Below are positions 41,047 through 50,545 of a stretch of 53,409 nt of DNA, piece after piece (the stretch's first letter is position 1; the number at the start of each line of letters is the position of its first letter). A program made the translations under genes and the position numbers. The DNA is from Acidobacteriota bacterium. Its GTDB lineage: Bacteria; Acidobacteriota; Blastocatellia; RBC074. The notes under the pieces were generated by a model. That model did no database searches. It had not been told where the DNA came from and saw nothing but the letters and a program-made list of their open reading frames with translations. The stretch covers positions 6,410 through 59,818 of the forward strand of contig JAJVID010000019.1 in assembly GCA_022072205.1 (NCBI GenBank), in the 5' to 3' direction.

Positions 41047-42477
41047 TCAAAGTTTGACGATCGCCTGCAAAGGCACGAGCTTGAAATTCTGATTGCCTTT
41101 GTCATTGAAACCGTCCTGCACAACGAAAACACCGTTTGGAAACGCCGGGCCTAAATTCTCGGTCGTCACGTCAATGCCGTCGGTCTCTTCCGCGCCGTCA
41201 ATCCCGTTTCCATCGCCAACGCGGAATTTCTTGACGAATTCGTTATTGCCTTCGCGGCGGTAAACCACATAAGAGTGATTGCCCTGGCTGGAAACCATCA
41301 GATAACCCGCGCCGTCTTTGCCGTAAGCGATGGCCAGGCCTTCGACATCGGCGAACAAGGCGCCATCGCCGACCTTAGCGACCTGCTCGCGTTTATCGCC
41401 CGCGTCCGGTTCGGCGCCGAACTTCCAGATACCGACAGCTTCTTCAGAGATGTAAAAATGTCCAAGCTCATCGTCGGCGACGCAGCCTTCGACCGTCGAA
41501 CTGAGTTTGAAATTGCGGACTTTCTTCGCGTCAACCTTGCCGCCGTTGTCGAACAGTTCCCATTGCTCGACATCGCCCGTTTTGCTGTTGCCGAAATAAT
41601 AAATCTTGCCGGTCTTCGCGCTGCGATACATGCACATGCCGTAAACCGCCAGACCGTGCTTGATCTTGCGCGCCTCGGCGTTCTCCAACATTCGCGTCTG
41701 CGGATTGACCTTGTAGATCGCGATTGAATTATCCTTGCGATTGCTGGCCGTGACGATCGTCACAGTTTGGCCGCCGAGTTTGAACCCGTCGCGTAGATCA
41801 ACGTTATCCATCTGACCGTCCGGCAGAGATTGAATCTGCTTGCCGCTCAGGTCGTAAACAGCCAGCCCGCTCCGTTTGTTCGTGCCGATAATCGTGCTCT
41901 TTGCGGGATCATTGGGATTGATCCAAATGGCGGGATCGTCAGCGGCGTCGCCGCCTTCCTGAACGGGATCGGTCTCAACCGTCGCGGTGACCGCTTCGAG
42001 CGAACTGTCAGGCGCGACGGCTAACGAGCGGGACGCTTTTGATGGTTTGGAAGTTTTGGATGATTTCTCCGCTTCGACGCTCTTTGAAACCGACCTCGAT
42101 GACGAGTTTGAGGGGCTTTGCCTGGTTTCAGCCTTCTCCATCAAGTCGGCTATTCTCTCTTCCTTCCCTCTCTTCCTGTCTTTGTCATAGTCATCGTCGT
42201 CGTCGTCAGACTTCGATTTTTCCTTCTTCTTGTCCTTTTCTTTACTGGCATAGTAGCCGTCATCATCGTCGTCATCATCGTCGTCATCGTCATCAGACTT
42301 CGATTTTTCTTTCTTCTTCTCTTTGTCTTTGTCTTTCTTCTTTTTTTCCGACTTGTCGCCGTATATGTCCGAATAGCCAAGTTGCGCCGATGCCGTAGCT
42401 ATAGCCAAAGCGAAAGCCAGAATAGCGCCGAGCGATGCCAACACTAAGCCCTTGATTGATTTCACTCCCAGTCTCAT
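41047..42477 (-). CDS. Secreted beta-propeller phytase (3-phytase family)
   Basis: 476 residues. Signal peptide (about 1-31), then a highly charged Lys/Asp region with runs of consecutive Asp (about 60-75 and 90-97), a Ser/Lys-rich linker, and a beta-propeller phytase domain from about residue 155 ([30 protein letters not shown] to [11 protein letters not shown]). Such enzymes release phosphate from calcium-phytate outside the cytoplasm; the Asp runs could gather Ca2+. AGGAAGGA precedes the ATG at 42477. It lies 160 bases downstream of the ATP-grasp/MFS cluster on the same strand. Confidence 0.88.
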   Translation of the reverse strand: MRLGVKSIKGLVLASLGAILAFALAIATASAQLGYSDIYGDKSEKKKKDKDKEKKKEKSKSDDDDDDDDDDDDGYYASKEKDKKKEKSKSDDDDDDYDKDRKRGKEERIADLMEKAETRQSPSNSSSRSVSKSVEAEKSSKTSKPSKASRSLAVAPDSSLEAVTATVETDPVQEGGDAADDPAIWINPNDPAKSTIIGTNKRSGLAVYDLSGKQIQSLPDGQMDNVDLRDGFKLGGQTVTIVTASNRKDNSIAIYKVNPQTRMLENAEARKIKHGLAVYGMCMYRSAKTGKIYYFGNSKTGDVEQWELFDNGGKVDAKKVRNFKLSSTVEGCVADDELGHFYISEEAVGIWKFGAEPDAGDKREQVAKVGDGALFADVEGLAIAYGKDGAGYLMVSSQGNHSYVVYRREGNNEFVKKFRVGDGNGIDGAEETDGIDVTTENLGPAFPNGVFVVQDGFNDKGNQNFKLVPLQAIVKL

Positions 42478-42637
42478 AAAGTAGGTCCTTCCTCCTAAAA
42501 TTTTACAGCCTGCCCCGGCAGGCCCCGGTTATACCGATTTGGGGCAGTCAGCAGGGGGTAACAAAGTGGTCTCTCTGATGAAGATTAGAACACCAGGTGT
42601 TGCCAGCCCATATCGGTTTCAAAACAATTTCACATTC

Positions 42638-43486
42638 TCATGATGCGTTCTCCAGGATGAACTGCGATATCCGCTCGCCACCCTGTGGCACGCCTTTATA
42701 ACCCGGAAAGCAATTAACTTCGATCACTGAAAATCCTTTGGGGGTTTTGACAAGATCAACGCCGTAAAGTTGCAGCCCGAAAACTTCGCCGCATCGCCGC
42801 ACCAGATGGGCCAGTTCGGGATCGTCGCCGACTGGCGTTCCAAGTTTCTCTTCTTTAGTCGTCGCCGGGAAGATGCGTTTAATCGCATGTACGTAATCGC
42901 CGACGGCGTAAGCTTTGTAATCGTATGGCTCGTGCTCCTCGAACTCCTGCGCGAAGATCAATCGCTCGCCCAGCGCCGTTCCGTCTTCGCCCCCGCCATC
43001 GTCATCACCGGACTCAGCGTCGCTGGCCCGGCGTTTGACCAGATCGTCGAATTGCGCCTCGTCCATGCAGATTTCAATTCCCTGCCCGCGCCGTCCCTTC
43101 CAGGGTTTGACGACAATCGGCATCTCGCGCACGACGGGGCGCAAAGTTTCAATTGAATCGGTGATGAACGTGCGCGGCGTCGGAATGCCCGCTTGCAAAA
43201 GCATCGTCGCAGTCAGGACTTTGTCGCGCACCTTCATCGTCGCGGGGTATTCGTTGAACAGTTTCGCGCCGCGATAATGAGCCGCCGCCGCCAGGCTCTC
43301 AGCCAACGGCGAATGCGATTTGAAGAGGTAAACGTCGTAATCGAACTTGAAATTTTGCAGATCAACCAACCCGCTGCGTTCGGTCACGACTTCGACATCG
43401 GCGCCGCTCGATTGCAAACCGTTCAGGACATCGTATGTCACGGAACTCTTGCTGCGCGGAGGCTCCATCAGGAAACAAATTCGCAT
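42638..43486 (-). CDS. ATP-grasp protein D, ITPK/RimK-like
   Basis: 282 residues; last gene of the ATP-grasp/MFS group. An ATP-grasp fold with the [10 protein letters not shown] loop (128 on), a DYKAYAVG strand (Lys191), YGVDLV (Asp243) and a metal-binding end [14 protein letters not shown]. Lys56 (YLFKSHS) is conserved in three of the four paralogs. A loop at 154-170 is rich in Asp and Gly, unique to this copy. The F-P-G-Y motif after the Asn ligand resembles inositol-phosphate kinases of the ITPK family; RimK-type ligases usually have S-P-G. Function is inferred only. The ATG at 43486 follows GGGAG and starts 19 bases after the MFS stop. Confidence 0.75.
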   Translation of the reverse strand: MRICFLMEPPRSKSSVTYDVLNGLQSSGADVEVVTERSGLVDLQNFKFDYDVYLFKSHSPLAESLAAAAHYRGAKLFNEYPATMKVRDKVLTATMLLQAGIPTPRTFITDSIETLRPVVREMPIVVKPWKGRRGQGIEICMDEAQFDDLVKRRASDAESGDDDGGGEDGTALGERLIFAQEFEEHEPYDYKAYAVGDYVHAIKRIFPATTKEEKLGTPVGDDPELAHLVRRCGEVFGLQLYGVDLVKTPKGFSVIEVNCFPGYKGVPQGGERISQFILENAS

Positions 43487-43505
43487 AAACACTCCCTTTC
43501 AAACA

Positions 43506-44738
43506 TTAAGAGGACGGAGCGACTGATACATCCTGTTCACGCTCGCCACCCCCGACAGGTCTTGCAATTATCAACGCGTAAATTTCTCCGATCACCGCCA
43601 ATCCCACGCGAACGCCGAGCATTGCCCCAACACCCCACGCGCTCCATAAAAACCCGCCGAGCAACGGCCCCAGAGTTTCGCCCAGGCCCTCACCCAAACT
43701 CAAATAACTCATCGTCCGCGCGCGCCGCCGCCGATCCAACCTCGCAAACTGCGCCATCAACGCTCCCCACGCCGGACGGAACGCCGCTTTGCCCATCGCG
43801 TCAACTGCGTTGCCCGCCGCCATTCCAACGAACGTCGGGAAGAAGAAAAACATCACAGACGAAAACGTGTTGGCCACGCCGCGCACCATCAATACCAATT
43901 TGCGGCTGACGTTGTCAGACAGCCAGCCGAACATCGGGCCGGAGAGGATCGTGATCAGCGGCGCGATGATGTATATCAATCCTGCCTGCGCCGGACTCAA
44001 TTTGGCGTATTCCGTCGCCAACAGCGGAAACAGATTGCTGAGCATCAACGCGGCGCTGGCGATCAGAAAACCCAGCACCGCTACGGGAAAGAGCGCCGGC
44101 TGTTTCCCGTCGCTCCCTTCGCCCGGATCGAAAGACTCGTCTTCACGCGCAACGGCGTGATCTTCAGGTTCATTCAAATATCTGGCGACCGCAATGAGCG
44201 GGGCCAGCGACAGCGCAAACGCGACGAGGAAGACGGTAGAGAAATTCTCCACCGTCATCGCCAGCAGAAGGCCAGCCAGAGCCTTGCCCAGCGATCCGGC
44301 GGACATCTTCGCCGTCGAATACCACGCGAAGGCCGAAGCCACAGATTTCTTCTTCGCGTTTTCGGCGATCAACGCGTTGACCGAAGGGTCGCGCAATGAT
44401 TCGGTGAAGCCGTGAAAGAACCGGATCGCGTAAACCTGCCAGGGCGCAACCGCGAAAGCCAGCAGCAGCGCGACCACGCTGCGCAACGCGATTGCCAGAG
44501 TGAACGCGCGTTTCAACCCCGCGCGGTCAGCCACCCAACCCATCATCGGTTTGAACAATTGCTCGGCGATCAGATTGAGCGAGAAGAGAAACCCGGTTTG
44601 GGTCAAACTCAATCCCAGGCGTTTGTATGCAAAGAGCGGCAGCGCGAAGCTGATGATTCCGAAGCTCAGCCTCGACAAAAACCCTTCAGCCCAGATCACC
44701 AGAAGCGACGGGCTGACAAAATCATTTTTAAATCTCAT
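43506..44738 (-). CDS. Major facilitator superfamily transporter
   Basis: A 410-residue, 12-segment transporter with a short charged loop in the middle ([13 protein letters not shown]). [20 protein letters not shown] and [21 protein letters not shown] match the MFS half of the FHA-pseudokinase fusion at 36044, so the two are paralogs. Its ATG overlaps the stop of the upstream ATP-grasp gene (ATGA), which ties it to the same function: export of the product or import of the substrate. Substrate unknown. Confidence 0.88.
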   Translation of the reverse strand: MRFKNDFVSPSLLVIWAEGFLSRLSFGIISFALPLFAYKRLGLSLTQTGFLFSLNLIAEQLFKPMMGWVADRAGLKRAFTLAIALRSVVALLLAFAVAPWQVYAIRFFHGFTESLRDPSVNALIAENAKKKSVASAFAWYSTAKMSAGSLGKALAGLLLAMTVENFSTVFLVAFALSLAPLIAVARYLNEPEDHAVAREDESFDPGEGSDGKQPALFPVAVLGFLIASAALMLSNLFPLLATEYAKLSPAQAGLIYIIAPLITILSGPMFGWLSDNVSRKLVLMVRGVANTFSSVMFFFFPTFVGMAAGNAVDAMGKAAFRPAWGALMAQFARLDRRRRARTMSYLSLGEGLGETLGPLLGGFLWSAWGVGAMLGVRVGLAVIGEIYALIIARPVGGGEREQDVSVAPSS

Positions 44739-45556
44739 TGCGAAACAGGCGGCGTCAATGTGACTTTGCCTTTTGCGTAATCGTCAATGTAATCGGCGAT
44801 CATCCCAGCCGCGTTCGGCACGCCTTTGTAACCGGGGAAATAATTCACGTCCACAACGTAAGGCCCCCGGTCGCTTTCGATGATGTCCAGACCGTAAAGC
44901 CCAAGCCCACAAACTTCGCCGACGCGCTGCGAGATGCGGCGCACTTCGTCGGTGATCTCGCCGTGACGCCCCGCGACCGAAAAACTCGATTCGGAAAATT
45001 GCTTTCTCACGCCCTGAACCTGATCGCCGACGCAGTAAATCTTCAAATCCTCTCCCGGCCCCGGAATCGCCTCTTGAATGATCATCGGCGTCACAGGCTT
45101 GGGGATTTTATCAATATCTTCCGGCGTTTTGCACAGGCTCACGCCCGCGCCGCGATGGCCCATGTGCGGTTTGATGATCAACGGATGTTTTTCCAGCAGC
45201 GATTTCGCCAAACTCAGATCGTCCGTCACCCAACTGTCCGGCGCGGGGATTCCACCCTCACGCAGCAGCTTCGACGTGATGATCTTGCTCTGGATCAGCG
45301 AGCACGACTGATACGGATTAAGCATATTTGCGCCCTGCGTGAAGAGAACCCCGGCGAGCGCCAGCGAAAGCTCGGTGTGCGATTTCAGCAGGTAGAGATC
45401 GGCGTCAATCTTCATCAGATCGGGGCGTTGAATAATCTCTTCGGCGATGTCTTCGGTGACGGTGTATCCGCGCCCGCGCAGGATTTCGTAACACTCAACC
45501 AGCACCGGGCTGGGCACAGGCGGGACGCGGCGGACGATCATAAAGTGCAGTTTCAT
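44735..45556 (-). CDS. ATP-grasp protein C, ITPK/RimK-like
   Basis: 273 residues. Lys58 in YLLKSHTE, Lys129 in [12 protein letters not shown], Lys172 in DLKIYCVG, Asp224 in YGLDII, and Asp236/Asn238 in [14 protein letters not shown] form a complete ATP-grasp active site. From memory, animal and plant inositol-trisphosphate 5/6-kinases share the VID(I)N-x-FPGY end, the YKVFVVG strand and an equivalent HKLTD lysine, so a small phosphorylated polyol may be the substrate. A peptide ligase role is the alternative. GAGGTGA precedes the ATG at 45556. The gene overlaps the MFS gene (ATGA). Confidence 0.77.
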   Translation of the reverse strand: MKLHFMIVRRVPPVPSPVLVECYEILRGRGYTVTEDIAEEIIQRPDLMKIDADLYLLKSHTELSLALAGVLFTQGANMLNPYQSCSLIQSKIITSKLLREGGIPAPDSWVTDDLSLAKSLLEKHPLIIKPHMGHRGAGVSLCKTPEDIDKIPKPVTPMIIQEAIPGPGEDLKIYCVGDQVQGVRKQFSESSFSVAGRHGEITDEVRRISQRVGEVCGLGLYGLDIIESDRGPYVVDVNYFPGYKGVPNAAGMIADYIDDYAKGKVTLTPPVSQ

Positions 45557-45613
45557 TCTTTCACCTCGTTACGGTTTACTCAGCTATCTTTGCAGGACTA
45601 AAATTCAGTCGTT

Positions 45614-45988
45614 ATGGACATCAAACAAGTTCCAATGAATCAAAAAGAGTACGTCGTCCAGCTTAGCTGGGAAGAAGACGGAGAAACCAAAATCGCATAT
45701 CGCGTCGCGGGCACGCGCGTGTCGCTCGATTCGGTTGTCTACTCCTGGCTCAGCGGCTATTCGCCGGAGGGCATCGTCGAGTCTTTCCCATCGCTTAAGC
45801 TTGAACAGGTACACGGCGCGCTCGCCTACTACCTGGCCAATCGAGAAGAAATTGACGAGTATCTGCGTCAGGGCGAAATCGAATTTGAACAGATGCGCCA
45901 GAAACTTCGTGTTCTTAACGAGCCGCTCTATCAAAAGCTCGAAGCATATCGAAACCTGATGAAGGCGCAGGCTTCAGCCAGTGATTGA
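45614..45988 (+). CDS. DUF433 antitoxin-like protein
   Basis: 124 residues with the DUF433 pattern: an N-terminal strand region, then YRVAGTRVSLDSVVYSWLSGYSPEGIVESFPSLKLEQVHGALAYYLANR, a helix-turn-helix-like fold, and a charged tail. DUF433 proteins commonly pair with DUF5615 PIN-like proteins as antitoxin and repressor, and the partner follows 6 bases downstream. Start ATG 45614; a second Met is at 45635. It lies on the opposite strand inside the ATP-grasp gene group. Confidence 0.85.
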   Translation: MDIKQVPMNQKEYVVQLSWEEDGETKIAYRVAGTRVSLDSVVYSWLSGYSPEGIVESFPSLKLEQVHGALAYYLANREEIDEYLRQGEIEFEQMRQKLRVLNEPLYQKLEAYRNLMKAQASASD

Positions 45989-45994
45989 CCGACG

Positions 45995-46345
45995 ATGAAG
46001 GTCCGTTACCAAGCCGATAACGATCTCAATCAGGAAATCGCGCGTATCCTATGCCACCGCGAGCCGATGATTGATTTTCAAACGAGCCATAAAGCCGGTC
46101 TGGAAGGCCTAAGCGACGACGAGGTATTGGCAATCGCCGCTCAGGAAGGTCGTGTTCTCGTTTCTCATGACCGCAAAACCATGCCTCGTCATTTTGCCCG
46201 GTTCATCTCCAATCAAATCAGCCCTGGTCTCATCCTGATTTCACAAGACCTGGCGCCTATCATCGCGGTTGAAGAGCTTTTGCTTATCTGGGCCGCTTCC
46301 ACTCCCGAAGAATATATCAACCGGATGGTTTCTATCCCGATGTGA
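45995..46345 (+). CDS. DUF5615 PIN-like toxin
   Basis: 116 residues. The N-terminal strand with early Asp (YQADNDLN), GLSDDEVLAIAAQEGRVLVSHDRKTMP and the downstream AVEELLLIW helix match the DUF5615 PIN-like ribonuclease family, partner of DUF433. The last 14 bases overlap the 3' end of the convergent ATP-grasp gene at 46332, so insertion of the pair was tight. Confidence 0.83.
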   Translation: MKVRYQADNDLNQEIARILCHREPMIDFQTSHKAGLEGLSDDEVLAIAAQEGRVLVSHDRKTMPRHFARFISNQISPGLILISQDLAPIIAVEELLLIWAASTPEEYINRMVSIPM

Positions 46346-47123
46346 GAATGTATTCCGCCAGCAACTCCGCCGCGTTCGGCACGCCCTTGAATCCCGGAAA
46401 CGTGTTGATGTCCACGACAAATGGTTTGCCTTCACTCGTGATCAAATCCACGCCGTACAGCCCAACTCCAAATGCCCGCCCGCAAGCGAGCGCAATCTCG
46501 CGCATCTCCTCAGGCGCATCGAACGGCTCACCCAGTTTGTCTTCCAAAGTTTTCGGTGGCCACACGCGGCGCACGCCGAAGACTTTGGCGCCGATGACGT
46601 AGAGCTTGTGATCGCGTCCGTCCGCCTTGTGATAACGCTGCGCGAAGATCACGCCGTCTTCACCGGTTACGTTCGCAAGCTCGTCTTCGGTTTTGATTAT
46701 TTGAACGCCGCGCCCCTGCGACGCGGCCCAGAACGGTTTGACGACGATCGGGCCTTCCTTCAACAAACCAGCGAGTCGTTCCGGCTTCGACGCGAACCAG
46801 GTTTCAGGCAGCGGGACGCCCGCCGCCTGCAGCATCTTCGTCGAAATGATCTTGTCACGCATTGCGACGACGGTTGGATATGGGTTGATGATCTTCGCGC
46901 CCGCCGCGTCCAGCACTCCAGCCAAACTCAGCGCCGCTTCGGTTCCGGATTTCAGCAGGTAGAGATTGCAATCAACTTTGACCTGCGCCACGTCAACGCA
47001 ACCGTCTTCGGGATAGATCGCTTCAACTGTGACGCCGCGCGATTCCAGCAGGCCAATAGCCTCCTGCATTACCGAGCCGGATTTCGTCGCCTTCTCGCGT
47101 TTCGTAATGACGCCGATCTTCAT
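46332..47123 (-). CDS. ATP-grasp protein B, ITPK/RimK-like
   Basis: 263 residues from the ATG at 47123, which overlaps the stop of the upstream ATP-grasp gene (ATGA). Features: Lys58 (YLLKSGTE), INPYPTVVAMRDK (80 on), VVKPFWAASQGRG loop, Lys173 in DHKLYVIG, YGVDLI, and VVDINTFPGFKGVP with Asn240. Close to proteins C and D, less to A. The open frame upstream of 47123 is only the shadow of the previous gene. Same functional proposal and caveats as protein C. Confidence 0.77.
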   Translation of the reverse strand: MKIGVITKREKATKSGSVMQEAIGLLESRGVTVEAIYPEDGCVDVAQVKVDCNLYLLKSGTEAALSLAGVLDAAGAKIINPYPTVVAMRDKIISTKMLQAAGVPLPETWFASKPERLAGLLKEGPIVVKPFWAASQGRGVQIIKTEDELANVTGEDGVIFAQRYHKADGRDHKLYVIGAKVFGVRRVWPPKTLEDKLGEPFDAPEEMREIALACGRAFGVGLYGVDLITSEGKPFVVDINTFPGFKGVPNAAELLAEYILTSG

Positions 47124-47944
47124 CGCGCTTCCCTCGCACGTCGCACGACGTAATCGGCCAGCCGCTCGTTCGCGTCGGGCACGTTGGTGTAATTCGGATA
47201 ATCGTTGATCTCGATCACCTGGACCCCCGCTTCCGTCTCGATGCAATCAACGCCGAACAGATCAAGGCCGAACAGCCGTCCGCAGCGCCGCCCCAGATCG
47301 GTCAATTCGGGCGTGATCGGAGCCAGGCCCTCCTTCGATTCGCCGCCGTCTTTTCGCGCGTTGAACGGCGACGGTTTGCGAACCGCCCAGATTTCGTCGC
47401 CGATTCCGTAAAGCTTCAGATCGTAGCCGTCGGTTTGAAAATACCGCTGAGCCAGCGCGACCGGCTCAGGCCAATCGGTCTTCGCCATCTCTTCGGGCGA
47501 ATTGACCACAAGCAGCCCGCGCGAATTGTCGCCGAAGATCGGCTTCAAAATGATCGGGTAGGAAGATCGCGGAATCTCGCGCGCCAGTTGTTCGATGGCG
47601 CCGAAGAACGATTGCGGAATGGGAATGCCGGCGGAAGCGAAGGCGATGGACATCTGCGCCTTGTTGTGAACCGAGGCGATGGCTTCGCGGCGATTGATAG
47701 TCAACACGTCGCGCGTTTCGGCCCAGCCGAGCAGCGCCAGCAACGCCCAACTGCGCCCGCGCCCGACAATCACATCCAGCCCCTCGAACCAGCCGTCGTC
47801 GCCCATCACGTAAAAAGCCTTTTGCGGATCAATCATCGTGATCTCGTGGCCGAGTTCATTCAACTTCGAGCTTAATCCCGTTGGCTGGCTCTGAGCCAGA
47901 TAGCGCGCTTCGGCTAAAACTCCGATTTTGAGCGTGGAAGGCAT
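47120..47944 (-). CDS. ATP-grasp protein A, divergent
   Basis: 274 residues; first gene of the group and the most divergent paralog. ATP-grasp elements remain: LKPIFGDNSRG loop, DLKLYGIG strand, FGVDCI and VIEINDYPNY. The lysine seen in the other three (YLLKS) is replaced by a GRGRS segment at 61-65, and the usual FPGY becomes YPNY. It may therefore act on a different substrate or the first step. It may serve as a peptide ligase or small-molecule kinase. AAGGAC precedes the ATG at 47944. Confidence 0.74.
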   Translation of the reverse strand: MPSTLKIGVLAEARYLAQSQPTGLSSKLNELGHEITMIDPQKAFYVMGDDGWFEGLDVIVGRGRSWALLALLGWAETRDVLTINRREAIASVHNKAQMSIAFASAGIPIPQSFFGAIEQLAREIPRSSYPIILKPIFGDNSRGLLVVNSPEEMAKTDWPEPVALAQRYFQTDGYDLKLYGIGDEIWAVRKPSPFNARKDGGESKEGLAPITPELTDLGRRCGRLFGLDLFGVDCIETEAGVQVIEINDYPNYTNVPDANERLADYVVRRAREAR

Positions 47945-48238
47945 AGGGGTTTTGTCCTTAAATCAATTGGTGTCACTCAACGGCGGAATAATTCAAGAAT
48001 AGCAAGTCAGGGCGTAAGTAAAATTTCGAGGGGTCATCGCGATCAATAAACAAGAGCGCGGCGATTATAACCGTGGCTGCGATCCGGTCAAAGGAAATTA
48101 TCCTCCGCGCGGAATTGCGTGAAAATGCGTGGACTTTCGTCTATGCCGCGATGTTATACTTGCCGCCGATTTCCGTAGATCAGAACAATTTCTAATTAGA
48201 ACAACTTCCGGCAGCGCCCCACTACTCACTGAAATGCT
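47945..48238. other. Divergent intergenic region upstream of the ATP-grasp group
   Basis: 294 bases between the ATP-grasp group (minus) and the FHA-TPR-receiver gene (plus); it should hold both promoters. A TATACT box at 48155-48160 may serve the plus gene, but the upstream TGGACT is 19 bases away, so confidence is low. No gene and no strong hairpin is seen. Confidence 0.4.
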
Positions 48239-50500
48239 ATGAACGTGCGTGGAGAAATCCATCTGGCCACAGCAGACGGCGAGCCTAAAGCCGTTCCCAT
48301 CGAATCGCCGCGTTTCACCATCGGGCGTGGGACTGAAAATTCGCTCTGCATTCCGGCGACGGTCGTCTCGCGTTCGCACGCGGAGTTGATTCGCGTCGGC
48401 CCCGATTACCTGCTGCGCGACCTGGGTTCGACCAACGGCAGTTTCGTCAACGGCGCGCGCATCACCGAACAGATGCTCAACGACGGCGACACGCTGCGCT
48501 TCGGCGGCAACGGGCCTGAAATGATTTTCAGGCTGATCGAAGCCAACAGCGGCGAAGTCATATCACTGCCGCGACACGAACAGAGCACCTCTTCCACCCT
48601 GATCCATTCGCTGACCGGGCAATTGAAAATTCCGCAATCCGACGTTTCCGAAGAGGCCAATTTGCGCCGCGTGCTGGCTGAAGCTCATTTGAACAAAGGC
48701 GACCACGACCGCGCGCTCGAAGCGGTGGCGAAATACAATGACGCGACGAACGTCATTGCGCTCCCTCTGCCGTTCCGCGCCAGCGTCCTGCTCTGCCTGG
48801 GCCGCGTCTACCTGGAGCGCAAACAGATGGAGTTGGCCGTTGACGCGCTCAACCGCAGTTTGAATTATTTCAACCAACTCGCCGAAGGCAAAGGCGACGA
48901 CACCGGAATAGCCGGGGCGCACACATCGCTCGGACGCGCGATAATCAGTTCCGGCGACTTCCTGGCGGCGCGCGATCATTTGCACCGGGCGCTGCTCGCC
49001 GGGCGCCGCGCCGGAAACGTGCGGCTGCGCGCCGAAGCGCATTACCTGCTCGGCAAAGTTGATTGGAAGGAAGGCGATTTCGAAGGCGCGCATTACAACT
49101 GGGGCCGCGCCGCTCGCCTGGCCGAAGAAACTTCGGACGCGATGCTGAAAAGCCGCGTGCAAATGCAGCAGGCGTTGATCCTGTACACCGAAGGCAAGCT
49201 GAAAGAGTCCATTCCCATCTATCAGGCCGCAATTCAACAGATCGAATCTACGGGCAACATCAGGCTGCTGCTCAAGGCCTACAGCAGTCTTTCGCGCGCG
49301 CTGACGCGGCTGGGATCGTGGTCGGCGACAGCGAAACTGATGGAAGACCGGCTCAGGCTCGCGCGCGATCATCATCTGAAGAAGGCCGAAGCGGTGGCGC
49401 TGACCGACTTGGCTGAATTGAAATTATTGCAGGGCGATTTGCCGGCGGCGCAGCAAACGATTGAACAATCGCTCGATCGCCACGGCCAGACCGTTTATGC
49501 CCGAACACAACGAATCCTGGGGCGCATCCTGCTCGCGCGCCGGCAGTTCGCCGAAGCGGTCGAGGCTCTGGAAAAAGGCCTGGACACGGCGCGCGCAAAG
49601 GGAGCGATTGAAGAGCAGGTGCTGATCGGGTTCGAGCTTGCGCTGACGCACGCTGAAAATGGCGAACTGGCGAAAGCCAACGAACAGCTTGAAACGGCGG
49701 AAGCGGCTACCTCGCTCGACCCGGCGCTGAATCTGATGGCCCGCGCCCTTTACACGCGCGGCTGCATTCACTCCCAGGCGCGCCAGTTGAACGAAGCCAG
49801 CCGGTGCTTCAGCCAGAGCCTCTCGATTTTTCAAACCATTGGCGATCCATACCGCACGGCAATCTGCCACGCGGCCATCGGCGTGCTGCGAATGAACCAG
49901 CGCCGCCCCGAATCGGCGCGCGCTCATCTGGAGGAAGCCCGCGACGCCTTCGCCCGGCTCGGCTCGATGATCGAATTGCGGCGCGTCGAAACGCTCCTGG
50001 CTTCGAGCGCTCTCTCCGATGTGCGTCCGGCGATGACCACTGTGCTCTCCCAAACGAGTATGGGCGGAACGGCCCGACTGTCGCTGGGGCGCAATCCGGC
50101 CACTGGGACTTTGACCACAACCGCCATGCCCGCCGCGCAGAAAATCCTGGTCGCCGTCGCCAATGACGATCTGGCTAGCGTGCTCAAGCGCGGACTGGAA
50201 GTCGAAAATTATTTCGTGGAACGCGCTCAGGACGGGCGCGCAGCGATTGAATGCGCGATGTCCTCGTCGGACACCTACCACTTACTGATCCTGGACGCGC
50301 TGCTCGAATATAAATCCGGCTTCGACGTTTGCCGCGAATTGCGCAAGAGCAAACGCGAGACGCCGGTCATCCTGCTCGGCGGACGTCAGGGCGTCGAAGA
50401 CAAAATCGAGGCGCTGCAATCGGGCGCGGACGATTTTCTGAGCAAACGGAATCTTGTGTTTGAGGAATTGATGGCGAAGATCGAGGCGTTGTTGAGGTGA
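48239..50500 (+). CDS. FHA-TPR-receiver signalling protein
   Basis: 753 residues: FHA domain (about 20-100, FTIGRGTENSLCI, SRSHAELI, STNGSFVNGARI), about a dozen TPR-like helix pairs (130-600), and a C-terminal response-regulator receiver domain (about 630-753) with phosphoacceptor Asp686 (LLILDALLEY) and Lys736. There is no output domain, so it is a signalling hub that could read phosphothreonine with FHA and phosphoaspartate with the receiver. It is divergent from the ATP-grasp group and shares an FHA with the pseudokinase-transporter protein. Confidence 0.9.
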   Translation: MNVRGEIHLATADGEPKAVPIESPRFTIGRGTENSLCIPATVVSRSHAELIRVGPDYLLRDLGSTNGSFVNGARITEQMLNDGDTLRFGGNGPEMIFRLIEANSGEVISLPRHEQSTSSTLIHSLTGQLKIPQSDVSEEANLRRVLAEAHLNKGDHDRALEAVAKYNDATNVIALPLPFRASVLLCLGRVYLERKQMELAVDALNRSLNYFNQLAEGKGDDTGIAGAHTSLGRAIISSGDFLAARDHLHRALLAGRRAGNVRLRAEAHYLLGKVDWKEGDFEGAHYNWGRAARLAEETSDAMLKSRVQMQQALILYTEGKLKESIPIYQAAIQQIESTGNIRLLLKAYSSLSRALTRLGSWSATAKLMEDRLRLARDHHLKKAEAVALTDLAELKLLQGDLPAAQQTIEQSLDRHGQTVYARTQRILGRILLARRQFAEAVEALEKGLDTARAKGAIEEQVLIGFELALTHAENGELAKANEQLETAEAATSLDPALNLMARALYTRGCIHSQARQLNEASRCFSQSLSIFQTIGDPYRTAICHAAIGVLRMNQRRPESARAHLEEARDAFARLGSMIELRRVETLLASSALSDVRPAMTTVLSQTSMGGTARLSLGRNPATGTLTTTAMPAAQKILVAVANDDLASVLKRGLEVENYFVERAQDGRAAIECAMSSSDTYHLLILDALLEYKSGFDVCRELRKSKRETPVILLGGRQGVEDKIEALQSGADDFLSKRNLVFEELMAKIEALLR

Positions 50501-50519
50501 AGACAGAAGACAGAAGACA
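50499..50519 (+). repeat. Left tandem 7-bp array (GAAGACA x3)
   Basis: Three exact GAAGACA units at 50499, 50506 and 50513, starting inside the stop codon of the FHA-TPR-receiver gene. They are complementary to the array at 50929-50984. Confidence 0.9.
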
Positions 50520-50545
50520 GACTCTTTAGACGAGGCGGAAAGGAT

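Noticed and set aside
42150-42380. Frameshift or assembly error in the Asp/Lys region of the phytase
   Set aside because: The frame stays open and the signal peptide and propeller are in the same frame; low-complexity codons explain the odd appearance.
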